Shown here: positions 46,621-60,110 of the stretch, piece after piece
Layout of the letters: each line of letters starts with the position of its first letter
Position numbering within the stretch: the stretch's first letter is position 1
DNA from: Mayamaea pseudoterrestris
Lineage: Eukaryota; Bacillariophyta; Bacillariophyceae; Sellaphorales; Sellaphoraceae
Reading direction: 5' to 3'
Length of the DNA stretch: 64,000 nt
Assembly (NCBI GenBank): GCA_027923505.1
Contig: BROI01000030.1
Coordinates: forward strand, 1-64,000
Made by a program: the position numbers and the translations under genes
The notes under the pieces: model-generated
Database searches by the model: none
The model's input: only the letters and a program-made list of their open reading frames with translations
Told to the model about the DNA's origin: nothing

Positions 46621-49600
46621 CAAGAATGGCATCTGCAGGCTGAGACTGGTGACAAGTTGTCACCAATATCATTGCCATCCCCTGAGACACTAGCCAGGCA
46701 TACCATCTTGTAGCGCAGCCTGAATAATGATGTTGGCACCATTCTGGTGTCATTTGGGTGTATACATGGCCTGCTGTAGGAGCGTTTGAATGTCACGGCA
46801 TCTGCAGGCTGAGACTGGTGACAAGTTGTCACCAATATCATTGCCATCCCCTGAGACATTAACCAGGCATACCATCTTGTAGCGCCGCCTGAATAATGAT
46901 GTTGGCACCATTCTGGTGTCATTTGGACACCTACAGGGCCTGCTGTAGGGGCGTTTGAATGTCACGGCATCTGCAGGCTGAGACTGGTGACAAGTTGTCA
47001 CCAATATCATTGCCATCCCCTGAGACACTAGCCAGGCATACCATCTTGTAGCGCAGCCTGAATAATGATGTTGGCACCATTCTGGTGTCATTTGGGGTAC
47101 TACATGGCCTGCTGTAGGGGCGTTTGAATGTCACGGCATCTGCAGGCTGAGACTGGTGACAAGTTGTCACCAATATCATTGCTGTCCCCTGAGACACACT
47201 AGCCGGCATACCATCTTGTAGCGCAGCCTGAATAATGATGTTGGCACTATTCTGGTGTGCATTTGGCTGCATGGCCTGCTGTGGTTGTGCACGGCATCTG
47301 CGGCTGAGACTGGTGACAAGTTGTCACCAAAATTCATTACCATCCCCTAGACCACGCCATCAATCTTGGCCGATGGTTGAGTCTGGCATTCGCGGACACG
47401 GGATCCGGCATACGTGCAGTTGTTCATCGCCGCAAGACCATACCTTTGCGGCCTGGATATGATGTTGGCCACCCACTGTGAATTCGTGGAACGGCTGCTG
47501 AAGGCGTTTGAATGTCACGCGCATCAGGCTGAGACTGGTGACAAGTTGTCACCAATATCATTGCCGTCCCCTGAGACACTAGCCAGGCATACCATCTTGT
47601 AGCGCAGCCTGAATAATGATGTTGGCACCATTCTGGTGTCATTTGGGTGCATACATGGCCTGCTGTAGGGGCGTTTGAATGTCACGGCATCTGCAGGCTG
47701 AGACTGGTGACAAGTTGTCACCAATATCATTGCTGTCCCCTGAGACACTAGCCAGGCATACCATCTTGTTGCGCAGCCTGAATAATGATGTTGGCACCAT
47801 TCTGGTGTCATTTGGGTATATTCATGGCCTGCTGTATGGGGCGTTTGAATGTCACGGCATCTGCAGGCTGAGACTGGTGACAAGTTGTCACCAATATCAT
47901 TGCCGTCCCCTGAGACACTAGCCAGGCATACCATCTTGTAGCGCAGCCTGAATAATGATGTTGGCACCATTCTGGTGTCATTTGGGTACCTACATGGCCT
48001 GCTGTAGGGGGTTTGAATGTCACGGCATCTGCAGGCTGAGACTGGTGACAAGTTGTCACCAATATCATTGCCGTCCCCTGAGACACTAGCCAGGCATACC
48101 ATCTTGTAGCGCAGCCTGAATAATGATGTTGGCATAATTCTGGTGTGTTTTGTGATTTTTCATGGCCTGCTGTAGGGGCGTTTGAATGTCACGGCATCTG
48201 CAGGCTGAGACTGGTGACAAGTTGTCACCAATATCATTGCCGTCCCCTGAGACACTAGCCAGGCATATCATCTTGTAGCGCAGCCTGAATAATGATGTTG
48301 GCACCATTCTGGTGTCATTTGGGTGTACTACAGGGCCTGCTGTAGGGGCGTTTGAATGTCACGGCATCTGCAGGCTGAGACTGGTGACAAGTTGTCACCA
48401 ATATCATTGCCGTCCCCTGAGACACTAGCCAGGCATACCATCTTGTAGCGCAGCCTGAATAATGATGTTGGCACCATTCTGGTGTCATTTGGGTGTACTA
48501 CATGGCCTGCTGTAGGGGCGTTTGAATGTCACGGCATCTGCAGGCTGAGACTGGTGACAAGTTGTCACCAATATCATTGCCGTCCCCTGAGACACTAGCC
48601 AGGCATACCATCTTGTAGCGCAGCCTGAATAATGATGTTGGCACCATTCTGGTGTCATTTGGGTGTATACATGGCCTGCTGTAGGGGCGTTTGAATGTCA
48701 CGGCATCTGCAGGCTGAGACTGGTGACAAGTTGTCACCAATATCATTGCCGTCCCCTGAGACACTAGCCAGGCATACCATCTTGTTGCGCAGCCTGAATA
48801 ATGATGTTGGCACCATTCTGGTGTCATTTGGGGTACTACATGGCCTGCTGTAGGGGCGTTTGAATGTCACGGCATCTGCAGGCTGAGACTGGTGACAAGT
48901 TGTCACCAATATCATTGCCGCACCCCTGAGACACTAGCCAGGCATACCATCTTGTAGCGCAGCTTGAATAAAGATGTTGGCAATATTCTGGTGTCATTTG
49001 GGTGTATACATGGCCTGCTGTAGGGGCGTTTGAATGTCACGGCATCTGCAGGCTGAGACTGGTGACAAGTTGTCACCAATATCATTGCCGTCCCCTGAGA
49101 CACTAGCCAGGCATACCATCTTGTAGCGCAGCCTGAATAATGATGTTGGCACCATTCTGGTGTCATTTGGGTGTATACATGGCCTGCTGTAGGGGCGTTT
49201 GAATGTCACGGCATCTGCAGGCTGAGACTGGTGACAAGTTGTCACCAATATCATTGCCGTCCCCTGAGACACTAGCCAGGCATACCATCTTGTAGCGCAG
49301 CCTGAATAATGATGTTGGCACCATTCTGGTGTCATTTGGGTGTATACATGGCCTGCTGTAGGGGCGTTTGAATGTCACGGCATCTGCAGGCTGAGACTGG
49401 TGACAAGTTGTCACCAATATCATTGCCGTCCCCTGAGACACTAGCCAGGCATACCATCTTGTAGCGCAGCCTGAATAATTATGTTTGCACCATGCTGGGT
49501 TCATTTGGGTGTATACATGGCCTGCTGTAGGGGCGTTTGAATGTCACGGCATCTGCGGGCTGAGACTGGTGACAAGTTGTCACCAATATCATTGCCGTCC

Positions 49601-52600
49601 CCTGAGACACTAGCCAGGCATACCATCTTGTAGCGCAGCCTGAATAATGATGTTGGCACCATTCTGGTGTCATTTGGGTGTATACATGGCCTGCTGTAGG
49701 GGCGTTTGAATGTCACGGCATCTGCAGGCTGAGACTGGTGACAAGTTGTCACCAATATCATTGCCGTCCCCTGAGACACTAGCCAGGCATACCATCTTGT
49801 AGCGCAGCCTGAATAATGATGTTGGCACCATTCTGGTGTCATTTGGGTGTATACATGGCCTGCTGTAGGGGCGTTTGAATGTCACGGCATCTGCGGGCTG
49901 AGACTGGTGACAAGTTGTCACCAATATCATTGCCGTCCCCTGAGACACTAGCCAGGCATACCATCTTGTAGCGCAGCCTGAATAATGATGTTGGCACCAT
50001 TCTGGTGTCATTTGGGTGTATACATGGCCTGCTGTAGGGGCATTTGAATGTCACGGCATCTGCAGGCTGAGACTGGTGACAAGTTGTCACCAATATCATT
50101 GCCGTCCCCTGAGACACTAGCCAGGCATACCATCTTGTAGCGCAGCCTGAATAAGGATGTTGGCACCATTCTGGTGTCATTTGGGGCACCTACATGGCCT
50201 GCTGTAGGGGCGTTTGAATGTCACGGCATCTGCAGGCTGAGACTGGTGACAAGTTGTCACCAATATCATTGCCGTCCCCTGAGACACTAGCCAGGCATAC
50301 CATCTTGTAGCGCAGCCTGAATAATGATGTTGGCACCATTCTGGTGTCATTTGGGTGTATACATGGCCTGCTGTAGGGGCGTTTGAATGTCACGGCATCT
50401 GCAGGCTGAGACTGGTGACAAGTTGTCACCAATATCATTGCCGTCCCCTGAGACACTAGCCAGGCATACCATCTTGTAGCGCAGCCTGAATAATGATGTT
50501 GGCACCATTCTGGTGTCATTTGGGTGTATACATGGCCTGCTGTAGGGGCGTTTGAATGTCACGGCATCTGCAGGCTGAGACTGGTGACAAGTTGTCACCA
50601 ATATCATTGCCGTCCCCTGAGACACTAGCCAGGCATACCATCTTGTAGCGCAGCCTGAATAATGATGTTGGCACCATTCTGGTGTCATTTGGGTGTATAC
50701 ATGGCCTGCTGTAGGGGCGTTTGAATGTCACGGCATCTGCAGGCTGAGACTGGTGACAAGTTGTCACCAATATCATTGCCGTCCCCTGAGACACTAGCCA
50801 GGCATACCATCTTGTAGCGCAGCCTGAATAATGATGTTGGCACCATTCTGGTGTCATTTTGGGTACCTACAGGCCTTGATGTAGGGGCGTTTGAATGTCA
50901 CGGCATCTGCAGGCTGAGACTGGTGACAAGTTGTCACCAATATCATTGCCGTCCCCTGAGACACTAGCCAGGCATACCATCTTGTTGCGCAGCCTGAATA
51001 ATGATGTTGGCACCATTCTGGTGTCATTTGGGTGTATACATGGCCTGCTGTAGGGGCGTTTGAATGTCACGGCATCTGCAGGCTGAGACTGGTGACAAGT
51101 TGTCACCAATATCATTGCCGTCCCCTGAGACACTAGCCAGGCATACCATCTTGTAGCGCAGCCTGAATAATGATGTTGGCACCATTCTGGTGTCATTTGG
51201 GTGTATACATGGCCTGCTGTAGGGGCGTTTGAATGTCACGGCATCTGCAGGCTGAGACTGGTGACAAGTTGTCACCAATATCATTGCCGTCCCCTGAGAC
51301 ACTAGCCAGGCATACCATCTTGTAGCGCAGCCTGAATAATGATGTTGGCACCATTCTGGTGTCATTTGGGTATATACATGGCCTGCTGTAGGGGCGTTTG
51401 AATGTCACGGCATCTGCAGGCTGAGACTGGTGACAAGTTGTCACCAATATCATTGCCGTCCCCTGAGACACTAGCCAGGCATACCATCTTGTAGCGCAGC
51501 CTGAATAATGATGTTGGCACCATTCTGGTGTCATTTGGGTGTATACATGGCCTGCTGTAGGGGCGTTTGAATGTCACGGCATCTGCAGGCTGAGACTGGT
51601 GACAAGTTGTCACCAATATCATTGCCGTCCCCTGAGACACTAGCCAGGCATACCATCTTGTAGCGCAGCCTGAATAATGATGTTGGCACCATTCTGGTGT
51701 CATTTGGGTGTATACATGGCCTGCTGTAGGGGCGTTTGAATGTCACGGCATCTGCAGGCTGAGACTGGTGACAAGTTGTCACCAATATCATTGCCGTCCC
51801 CTGAGACACTAGCCAGGCATACCATCTTGTTGCGCAGCCTGAATAATGATGTTGGCACCATTCTGGTGTCATTTGGGTGTATACATGGCCTGCTGTAGGG
51901 GCGTTTGAATGTCACGGCATCTGCAGGCTGAGACTGGTGACAAGTTGTCACCAATATCATTGCCGTCCCCTGAGACACTAGCCAGGCATACCATCTTGTT
52001 GCGCAGCCTGAATAATGATGTTGGCACCATTCTGGTGTCATTTGGGTGTATACATGGCCTGCTGTAGGGGCATTTGAATGTCACGGCATCTGCAGGCTGA
52101 GACTGGTGACAAGTTGTCACCAATATCATTACCGTCCCCTGAGACACTAGCCAGGCATACCATCTTGTAGCGCAGCCTGAATAATGATGTTGGCACCATT
52201 CTGGTGTCATTTGGGTGTATACATGGCCTGCTGTAGGGGCGTTTGAATGTCACGGCATCTGCGGGCTGAGACTGGTGACAAGTTGTCACCAATATCATTG
52301 CCGTCCCCTGAGACACTAGCCAGGCATACCATCTTGTAGCGCAGCCTGAATAATGATGTTGGCACCATTCTGGTGTCATTTGGGTGTATACATGGCCTGC
52401 TGTAGGGGCGTTTGAATGTCACGGCATCTGCAGGCTGAGACTGGTGACAAGTTGTCACCAATATCATTGCCATCCCCTGAGACACTAGCCAGGCATACCA
52501 TCTTGTAGCGCAGCCTGAATAATGATGTTGGCACCATTCTGGTGTCATTTGGGTGTATACATGGCCTGCTGTAGGGGCGTTTGAATGTCACGGCATCTGA

Positions 52601-53410
52601 AGGCTGAGACTGGTGACAAGTTGTCACCAATATCATTGCTGTCCCCGGAGACACTAGCCAGGCATACCATCTTGTAGCGCAGCCTGAATAATGATGTTGG
52701 CACCATTCTGGTGTATTTTGGGTATCTACAGGGCTTGCTGTAGGGGCGTTTGAATGTCACGGCATCTGCAGGCTGAGACTGGTGACAAGTTGTCACCAAT
52801 ATCATTGCTGTCCCCTGAGACACTAGCCAGGCATACCATCTTGTAGCGCAGCCTGAATAATGATGTTGGCACCATTCTGATGTCATTTGGGTGTATTAAA
52901 TGCCTGCTGTAGGGGCGTTTGAATGTCACGGCATCTGCAGGCTGAGACTGGTGACAAGTTGTCACCAATATCATTGCCGTCTCCTGAGACACCAGCCAAG
53001 CCTACCATCTTGTAGCGCAGCTTGAATAATAATGTTGGCACCAGTCTGGTGTAATTTGGGCACCTACAGGGCTTGCTGTAGGTGCGTTTAATGTCACGAC
53101 ATCTGCGGGCTGAGACTGGTGACAAGTTGTCACCAAATACATTGCCATGCCCTGAGACACCAGTCAAGCAAACCAACTTGTAGCGCAGCCACAATAATAA
53201 TGGTGGCACCATTCGGGTGTATTTTGGGCACCTACAGGGCTTCCTGTAGGGGCGTTTGAATGTCACGTCATCTGCGGGCTGAGACTGGTGACAAGTTGTC
53301 ACCAAATACATTGCCATGCCCTGAGACACCAGCCTAGCCTACCATCTTGTAGCGCAGCCTGAATAATGATGTTAGCACCATTCTGGTGTCATTTGGGTAT
53401 ATACATGGCC
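46621..53410 (+). repeat. Satellite B array 2, ordered right part
   Basis: About 40 monomers. Those from about 49000 to 52500 are among the most uniform in the window. The first few (46621-48300) are more varied and include an odd monomer at 47340-47500. The last three (52887-53410) are diverged, with gggcacctacagggc in two of them, ccaaatacattgccatgcc, and accagtcaagcaaacc. The array ends at tatacatggcc. Confidence 0.95.
47351..47449 (+). other. Non-satellite stretch inside satellite B
   Basis: After catcccctag the satellite match is lost for about 100 bases where about 45 are expected. It resumes as gcctggatatgatgttggcc and stays diverged to about 47505. The stretch includes gcggacacgggatccggc and is richer in CG than the repeat. 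I recognise no gene or element in it, and no match to the LINE by eye. Confidence 0.6.
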
Positions 53411-53413
53411 TAG

Positions 53414-53429
53414 TTAGGGTTAGGGTTAG
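53414..53429 (+). repeat. Interstitial telomere-like tract at the B-to-A junction
   Basis: TTAGGGTTAGGGTTAG sits exactly between the last satellite B base and the first satellite A base (tgggttgttgggtgatc). Two and two-thirds TTAGGG units occur and no other such run was seen in the window. TTAGGG is the telomere repeat of many eukaryotes, including diatoms. Either a healed break or an old subtelomere junction could leave it. Confidence 0.75.
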
Positions 53430-56400
53430 TGGGTTGTTGGGTGATCAGGGGACGGGACATTGTAGTGGTATGATTCCATAATTTGGGGTGTTGGCCACAC
53501 CCGTTTTGCAGATGGTGTAGGCCTTCCAGGCAGTCCGTTTTGCACCATTTCAGCCCATCCTCATGTCAATGGCACACCCTGGACATGTTTTGCCTGACTC
53601 ATTGGGTTGTTGGGTGGCCAGGGCATGGGGCATTGTAGTGGTATGATTCCATAATTTGGGGTGTTGGCCACACCCATCTTGTAGACCATTCCATGCTGTA
53701 GGCCTCCAGGCAGTCCGTTTTGTACCATGTCAGACCATCCTCATGTCAATGGCACACCCTGGACATGTTTTGCATGACTCATTGGGTTGTTGGGTGATCA
53801 GGGGACGGGGCATTGTAGTGGTATGATTCCATAATTTGGGGTGTTGGCCACACCCATTTTGCAGATGGTGTAGGCCTCCAGGCAGTCCGTTTTGCACCAT
53901 TTCAGCCCATCCTCATGTCAATGGCACACCCTGGACATGTTTTGCCTGACTCATTGGGTTGTTGGGTGGCCAGGGCATGGGGCATTGTAGTGGTATGATT
54001 CCATAATTTGGGGTGTTGGCCACACCCATCTTGTAGACCATTCCATGCTGTAGGCCTCCAGGCAGTCCGTTTTGTACCATGTCAGACCATCCTCATGTCA
54101 ATGGCACACCCTGGACATGTTTTGCATGACTCATTGGGTTGTTGGGTGATCAGGGACGGGGCATTGTAGTGGTATGATTCCATAATTTGGGGTGTTGGCC
54201 ACACCCATTTTGCAGATGGTGTAGGCCTCCAGGCAGTCCGTTTTGCACCATTTCAGCCCATCCTCATGTCAATGGCACACCCTGGACATGTTTTGCCTGA
54301 CTCATTGGGTTGTTGGGTGGCCAGGGCATGGGGCATTGTAGTGGTATGATTCCATAATTTGGGGTGTTGGCCACACCCATCTTGTAGACCATTCCATGCT
54401 GTAGGCCTCCAGGCAGTCCGTTTTGTACCATGTCAGACCATCCTCATGTCAATGGCACACCCTGGACATGTTTTGCATGACTCATTGGGTTGTTGGGTGA
54501 TCAGGGGACGGGGCATTGTAGTGGTATGATTCCATAATTTGGGGTGTTGGCCACACCCATTTTGCAGATGGTGTAGGCCTCCAGGCAGTCCGTTTTGCAC
54601 CATTTCAGCCCATCCTCATGTCAATGGCACACCCTGGACATGTTTTGCCTGACTCATTGGGTTGTTGGGTGGCCAGGGCATGGGGCATTGTAGTGGTATG
54701 ATTCCATAATTTGGGGTGTTGGCCACACCCATCTTGTAGACCATTCCATGCTGTAGGCCTCCAGGCAGTCCGTTTTGTACCATGTCAGACCATCCTCATG
54801 TCAATGGCACACCCTGGACATGTTTTGCATGACTCATTGGGTTGTTGGGTGATCAGGGGATGGGGCATTGTAGTGGTATGATTCCATAATTTGGGGTGTT
54901 GGCCACACCCATTTTGCAGATGGTGTAGGCCTCCAGGCAGTCCGTTTTGCACCATTTCAGCCCATCCTCATGTCAATGGCACACCCTGGACATGTTTTGC
55001 CTGACTCATTGGGTTGTTGGGTGGCCAGGGCATGGGGCATTGTAGTGGTATGATTCCATAATTTGGGGTGTTGGCCACACCCATCTTGTAGACCATTCCA
55101 TGCTGTAGGCCTCCAGGCAGTCCGTTTTGTACCATGTCAGACCATCCTCATGTCAATGGCACACCCTGGACATGTTTTGCATGACTCATTGGGTTGTTGG
55201 GTGATCAGGGCATGGGGCATTGTAGTGGTATGATTCCATAATTTGGGGTGTTGGCCACACCCATTTTGCAGATGGTGTAGGCCTCCAGGCAGTCCGTTTT
55301 GCACCATTTCAGACCATCCTCATGTCAATGGCACACCCTGGACATGTTTTGCCTGACTCATTGGGTTGTTGGGTGGCCAGGGCATGGGGCATTGTAGTGG
55401 TATGATTCCATAATTTGGGGTGTTGGCCACACCCATCTTGTAGACCATTCCATGCTGTAGGCCTCCAGGCAGTCCGTTTTGTACCATGTCAGACCATCCT
55501 CATGTCAATGGCACACCCTGGACATGTTTTGCATGACTCATTGGGTTGTTGGGTGATCAGGGACGGGGCATTGTAGTGGTATGATTCCATAATTTGGGGT
55601 GTTGGCCACACCCATTTTGCAGATGGTGTAGGCCTCCAGGCAGTCCGTTTTGCACCATTTCAGCCCATCCTCATGTCAATGGCACACCCTGGACATGTTT
55701 TGCCTGACTCATTGGGTTGTTGGGTGGCCAGGGCATGGGGCATTGTAGTGGTATGATTCCATAATTTGGGGTGTTGGCCACACCCATCTTGTAGACCATT
55801 CCATGCTGTAGGCCTCCAGGCAGTCCGTTTTGTACCATGTCAGACCATCCTCATGTCAATGGCACACCCTGGACATGTTTTGCATGACTCATTGGGTTGT
55901 TGGGTGATCAGGGGACGGGGCATTGTAGTGGTATGATTCCATAATTTGGGGTGTTGGCCACACCCATTTTGCAGATGGTGTAGGCCTCCAGGCAGTCCGT
56001 TTTGCACCATTTCAGCCCATCCTCATGTCAATGGCACACCCTGGACATGTTTTGCCTGACTCATTGGGTTGTTGGGTGGCCAGGGCATGGGGCATTGTAG
56101 TGGTATGATTCCATAATTTGGGGTGTTGGCCACACCCATCTTGTAGACCATTCCATGCTGTAGGCCTCCAGGCAGTCCGTTTTGTACCATGTCAGACCAT
56201 CCTCATGTCAATGGCACACCCTGGACATGTTTTGCATGACTCATTGGGTTGTTGGGTGATCAGGGGACGGGGCATTGTAGTGGTATGATTCCATAATTTG
56301 GGGTGTTGGCCACACCCATTTTGCAGATGGTGTAGGCCTCCAGGCAGTCCGTTTTGCACCATTTCAGCCCATCCTCATGTCAATGGCACACCCTGGACAT

Positions 56401-57510
56401 GTTTTGCCTGACTCATTGGGTTGTTGGGTGGCCAGGGCATGGGGCATTGTAGTGGTATGATTCCATAATTTGGGGTGTTGGCCACACCCATCTTGTAGAC
56501 CATTCCATGCTGTAGGCCTCCAGGCAGTCCGTTTTGTACCATGTCAGACCATCCTCATGTCAATGGCACACCCTGGACATGTTTTGCATGACTCATTGGG
56601 TTGTTGGGTGATCAGGGGACGGGGCATTGTAGTGGTATGATTCCATAATTTGGGGTGTTGGCCACACCCATTTTGCAGATGGTGTAGGCCTCCAGGCAGT
56701 CCGTTTTGCACCATTTCAGCCCATCCTCATGTCAATGGCACACCCTGGACATGTTTTGCCTGACTCATTGGGTTGTTGGGTGGCCAGGGCATGGGGCATT
56801 GTAGTGGTATGATTCCATAATTTGGGGTGTTGGCCACACCCATCTTGTAGACCATTCCATGCTGTAGGCCTCCAGGCAGTCCGTTTTGTACCATGTCAGA
56901 CCATCCTCATGTCAATGGCACACCCTGGACATGTTTTGCATGACTCATTGGGTTGTTGGGTGATCAGGGACGGGGCATTGTAGTGGTATGATTCCATAAT
57001 TTGGGGTGTTGGCCACACCCATTTTGCAGATGGTGTAGGCCTCCAGGCAGTCCGTTTTGCACCATTTCAGCCCATCCTCATGTCAATGGCACACCCTGGA
57101 CATGTTTTGCCTGACTCATTGGGTTGTTGGGTGGCCAGGGCATGGGGCATTGTAGTGGTATGATTCCATAATTTGGGGTGTTGGCCACACCCATCTTGTA
57201 GACCATTCCATGCTGTAGGCCTCCAGGCAGTCCGTTTTGTACCATGTCAGACCATCCTCATGTCAATGGCACACCCTGGACATGTTTTGCATGACTCATT
57301 GGGTTGTTGGGTGATCAGGGGACGGGGCATTGTAGTGGTATGATTCCATAATTTGGGGTGTTGGCCACACCCATTTTGCAGATGGTGTAGGCCTCCAGGC
57401 AGTCCGTTTTGCACCATTTCAGCCCATCCTCATGTCAATGGCACACCCTGGACATGTTTTGCCTGACTCATTGGGTTGTTGGGTGGCCAGGGCATGGGGC
57501 ATTGTAGTGG
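53430..57510 (+). repeat. Satellite A array 4, ordered left part
   Basis: About 11.6 nearly perfect 352-bp dimers beginning in an A2 end (gatcaggggacgggacattg). Few private changes: acacccgttttgcag near 53500, and some A2 monomers with cagggacgg or cagggcatgg for caggggacgg. No gene. Confidence 0.96.
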
Positions 57511-60110
57511 TATGATTCCAAATTGTGTTGCGGCCACACCCATCCTGCAGACCATTCCATCAGGCCTCCAGGCAGTCCGTTTTGCACCATGCCGACCATC
57601 CTCATGTTGCCACCTGGACTGATGGTTTGCCTGGCTCTTGGGTGATCAGGGCGGATGGTAATGATATCCATAATTTGGGGTGTCACCATTTGCACCCATT
57701 GCAGATGGTGGCCTCCAGGCAGTCCGTTTGGCACCATTTCAGCCCATCATATGTCAATGGCACACCCTGGACATGTTTTGCCTGACTCATTGGGTTGTTG
57801 GGAGGCCAGAGCAGGGGGCATTGTAGTGGTATGATTCCATAATTTGGGGTGTCGGCCACACCCATCTTGTAGACCATTCATGCTGTAGGCCTCCAGGCAG
57901 TCCGTTTTGTACCATGTCAGACCATCCTCATGTCAATGGCACACCCTGGACATGTTTTGCATTACTCATTGGGTTGTTGGGTGATCGGGACGGGGCATTG
58001 TAGTGGTATGATTCCATAATTGGGGTGTTGGCCACCCATTTTTGCGAATGTTAGGCCTAGGCAGTCCGTTTTGCCATTCAGCCCATCCTCATGTCAATGG
58101 CCCCCCTGGACATGTTTTGCCTGACTCATGGTGTTGGGTAGCCAGGCAGAGGCATTGTAATGTTGCATAATTTGGGGTGTTGGCCACACACCCATCTTAT
58201 TCCATTTTCGAGGCCTCCTCCGTTTTGTTGTCAGCATGTAGGCCACCCTGGACATGTTTTGCCTTGGGTTTTGGGTGATCGGGGGCCCGGGGGCATTGTG
58301 TGGTATGATTCATAATTTGCGGTTTGGCCACACCCATTTTGCAGATGTGTAGGCCCCCGCAGTCCGTTTCACCATTTCAGCCTCCTCTATGGCACACCCA
58401 CGGACATGTTTTGCCTGACATTGGGTTGGGTGGCCAGGGCATGGGGCATTTAGTGGTATGATTCCATAATTTGGGGTGTTGGCCACACCCATCTTGTGAA
58501 CCATTCCATGTAGGCCTCCAGGCAGTCCGTTTTGTGCCATGCAGCCATCCTCATGTCAAGGCACCCTGACATGTTTGCATGATTGGGTTGTTGGGTGATC
58601 GACGGGGCATTGTAGGGTATGATTCCATGAATTTGTTGCGGTGTTGGCCACACCCATGAGCGATCAACCTCTTCGCTGCCCAGCGTAGCAAACAAACAAA
58701 CTCAATTGATTGTGAATAGTGCATGTTACTTGCTACTCTACTTGGCGCTTCTTCTCTGCTCTCACTGGGTTCACGGTCGAGGTTCCTGCCTCGAGCCAGC
58801 GATTTCACTCATGTATGTGAGGATGGGTCACAAGTGTGACTTAGGCTCCTAGGCAGTTGTACTGTCAGACCATTGTCAATGGCACACCGAATGTTTTGCA
58901 TGATCATTGGGAGGGTGATCGGGGACGGGATTGTAGTGGATGATTCCATATCTTATGTGTGGACCATTTTGCAGATGGTGTAGGCCTCTCAGGCAGACCG
59001 TTTTGCACCATTTCAGCCCATTAGGCACACCGAATGTTTTGCTGACTGGGTTGTTGGGCCAGGGCATGGGGCATTGTAGCGTATGATCTCCATAATTTGG
59101 GGTGTTGGCCACACCCATCTTGTAGACCATTCCAGCGTTGTAGGCTCAGGAGTCGTTTTGTACCATGTCAGACACTCATGTCAATGGATGGAATTTTTAT
59201 GATCATTGGGTTGTTGGGTGAGGGACGGGGATTAGTGGTATGATTCCTGTGGTGTTGGCTACACCCATTTTGCAGATGGTGTGGTGGCTCAGGCAGTCCG
59301 CTTTTGCACCATTTCAGCCATCCTCATGTCAATGGTACACCCTGGACATGTTTTGCCTGACTCATTGGGTTGTTGGGGTGGCCAGGCATGGGGCATTGTA
59401 GTGGTATGATTCCATAATTTGTGTTGGCCACACCCATCTTGTAGACCATTCCATGCTGTAGGCCTCCAGGCAGTCCGCTTGTACCATGTCAGACCATCCA
59501 AGAGGTCAATGGCACACCCTGGACATGTTTGCATGACTCATTGGGTTGTTAAGTGATCAGGGGACGGGGATTGTAGTGGTATAATTCCATAATTTGGGGG
59601 TGTTGGCTACACCCATTTTGCAGATGGTGTAGGCCTCCAGGCAGTCCGCTTTTGCACCATTTCAGCCTCCTCATGTCAATGGACACATGTTTTGCCTGAC
59701 TCCATTAAGGGTTGTTGGGCCAGGCATAAAGATTGTGGTGGTTGTCAATTGGGGTGTTGGCCACACCCATTGTAGACCAATTCATGTGTAGGGCCTCAGG
59801 CAGTCTCCTGTTTTGTACCATGTCAGACCATTGTCTGAACCTGATGTTTTGCATGACTCATTGGGTTGTTGGGTGATCAGGGGACGGGCATTGTAGTGGT
59901 TATCCATATTCGGGTGTTGGCCACACCCATTTTGCAGATGGTAGGCCTCCAGGCAGTCCGCTTTGCACCATTTCAGCCCATCCTCATGTCAATGGCACAC
60001 CCTTGACATGTTTTGCCTGACTCATTGGGTTGTTGGGTGGCCAGGGCATGGGGCATTGTGTGGTATGATTCTCTATTTGGGGTGTTGGCGCGCACCATCT
60101 TGTGACGGTG
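57511..60110 (+). repeat. Satellite A array 4, degraded middle part
   Basis: A monomers are still in order (A1/A2 alternation can be followed) but carry many small losses and substitutions, strongest at 58020-59300. Short ordered islands lie within it (57830-58000, 59330-59560). A non-satellite piece interrupts it at 58658-58840. Order returns from about 60111. Confidence 0.85.
58658..58840 (+). other. 183-bp non-satellite insert in satellite A
   Basis: The A monomer is followed to acaccca(t) at 58657 and resumes at ttaggctcctaggcag near 58841; about 15 satellite bases are missing between. The insert has a (CAAA)n run (aacaaacaaac, 58691-58701), a palindrome tcaattga, a 5-bp hairpin (cgctg/cagcg, 58674-58685) and a 6-bp hairpin (tcgagg/cctcga, 58777-58794). 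I see no target-site duplication and cannot name it. The second hairpin resembles a T-arm only loosely, so I do not call a tRNA or SINE. Confidence 0.65.

Noticed and set aside
19120-53329. Dozens of near-identical minus-strand open frames of about 92-277 codons (MTPEWCQHHYSG type) in satellite B
   Set aside because: They recur every 169 bp, span about two monomers and end when the frame cycles, as expected for a non-multiple-of-3 repeat. Nothing suggests selection as protein beyond the relation to the LINE frame.
19197-53410. CRISPR-like regular repeats
   Set aside because: The repeats are head-to-tail 169-bp monomers with no variable spacers, in a eukaryotic setting.
58761-58800. Possible tRNA or SINE B box (ggtcgaggttcc) in the 183-bp insert
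   Set aside because: No cloverleaf, no A box at the right distance, and no target-site duplication could be found.
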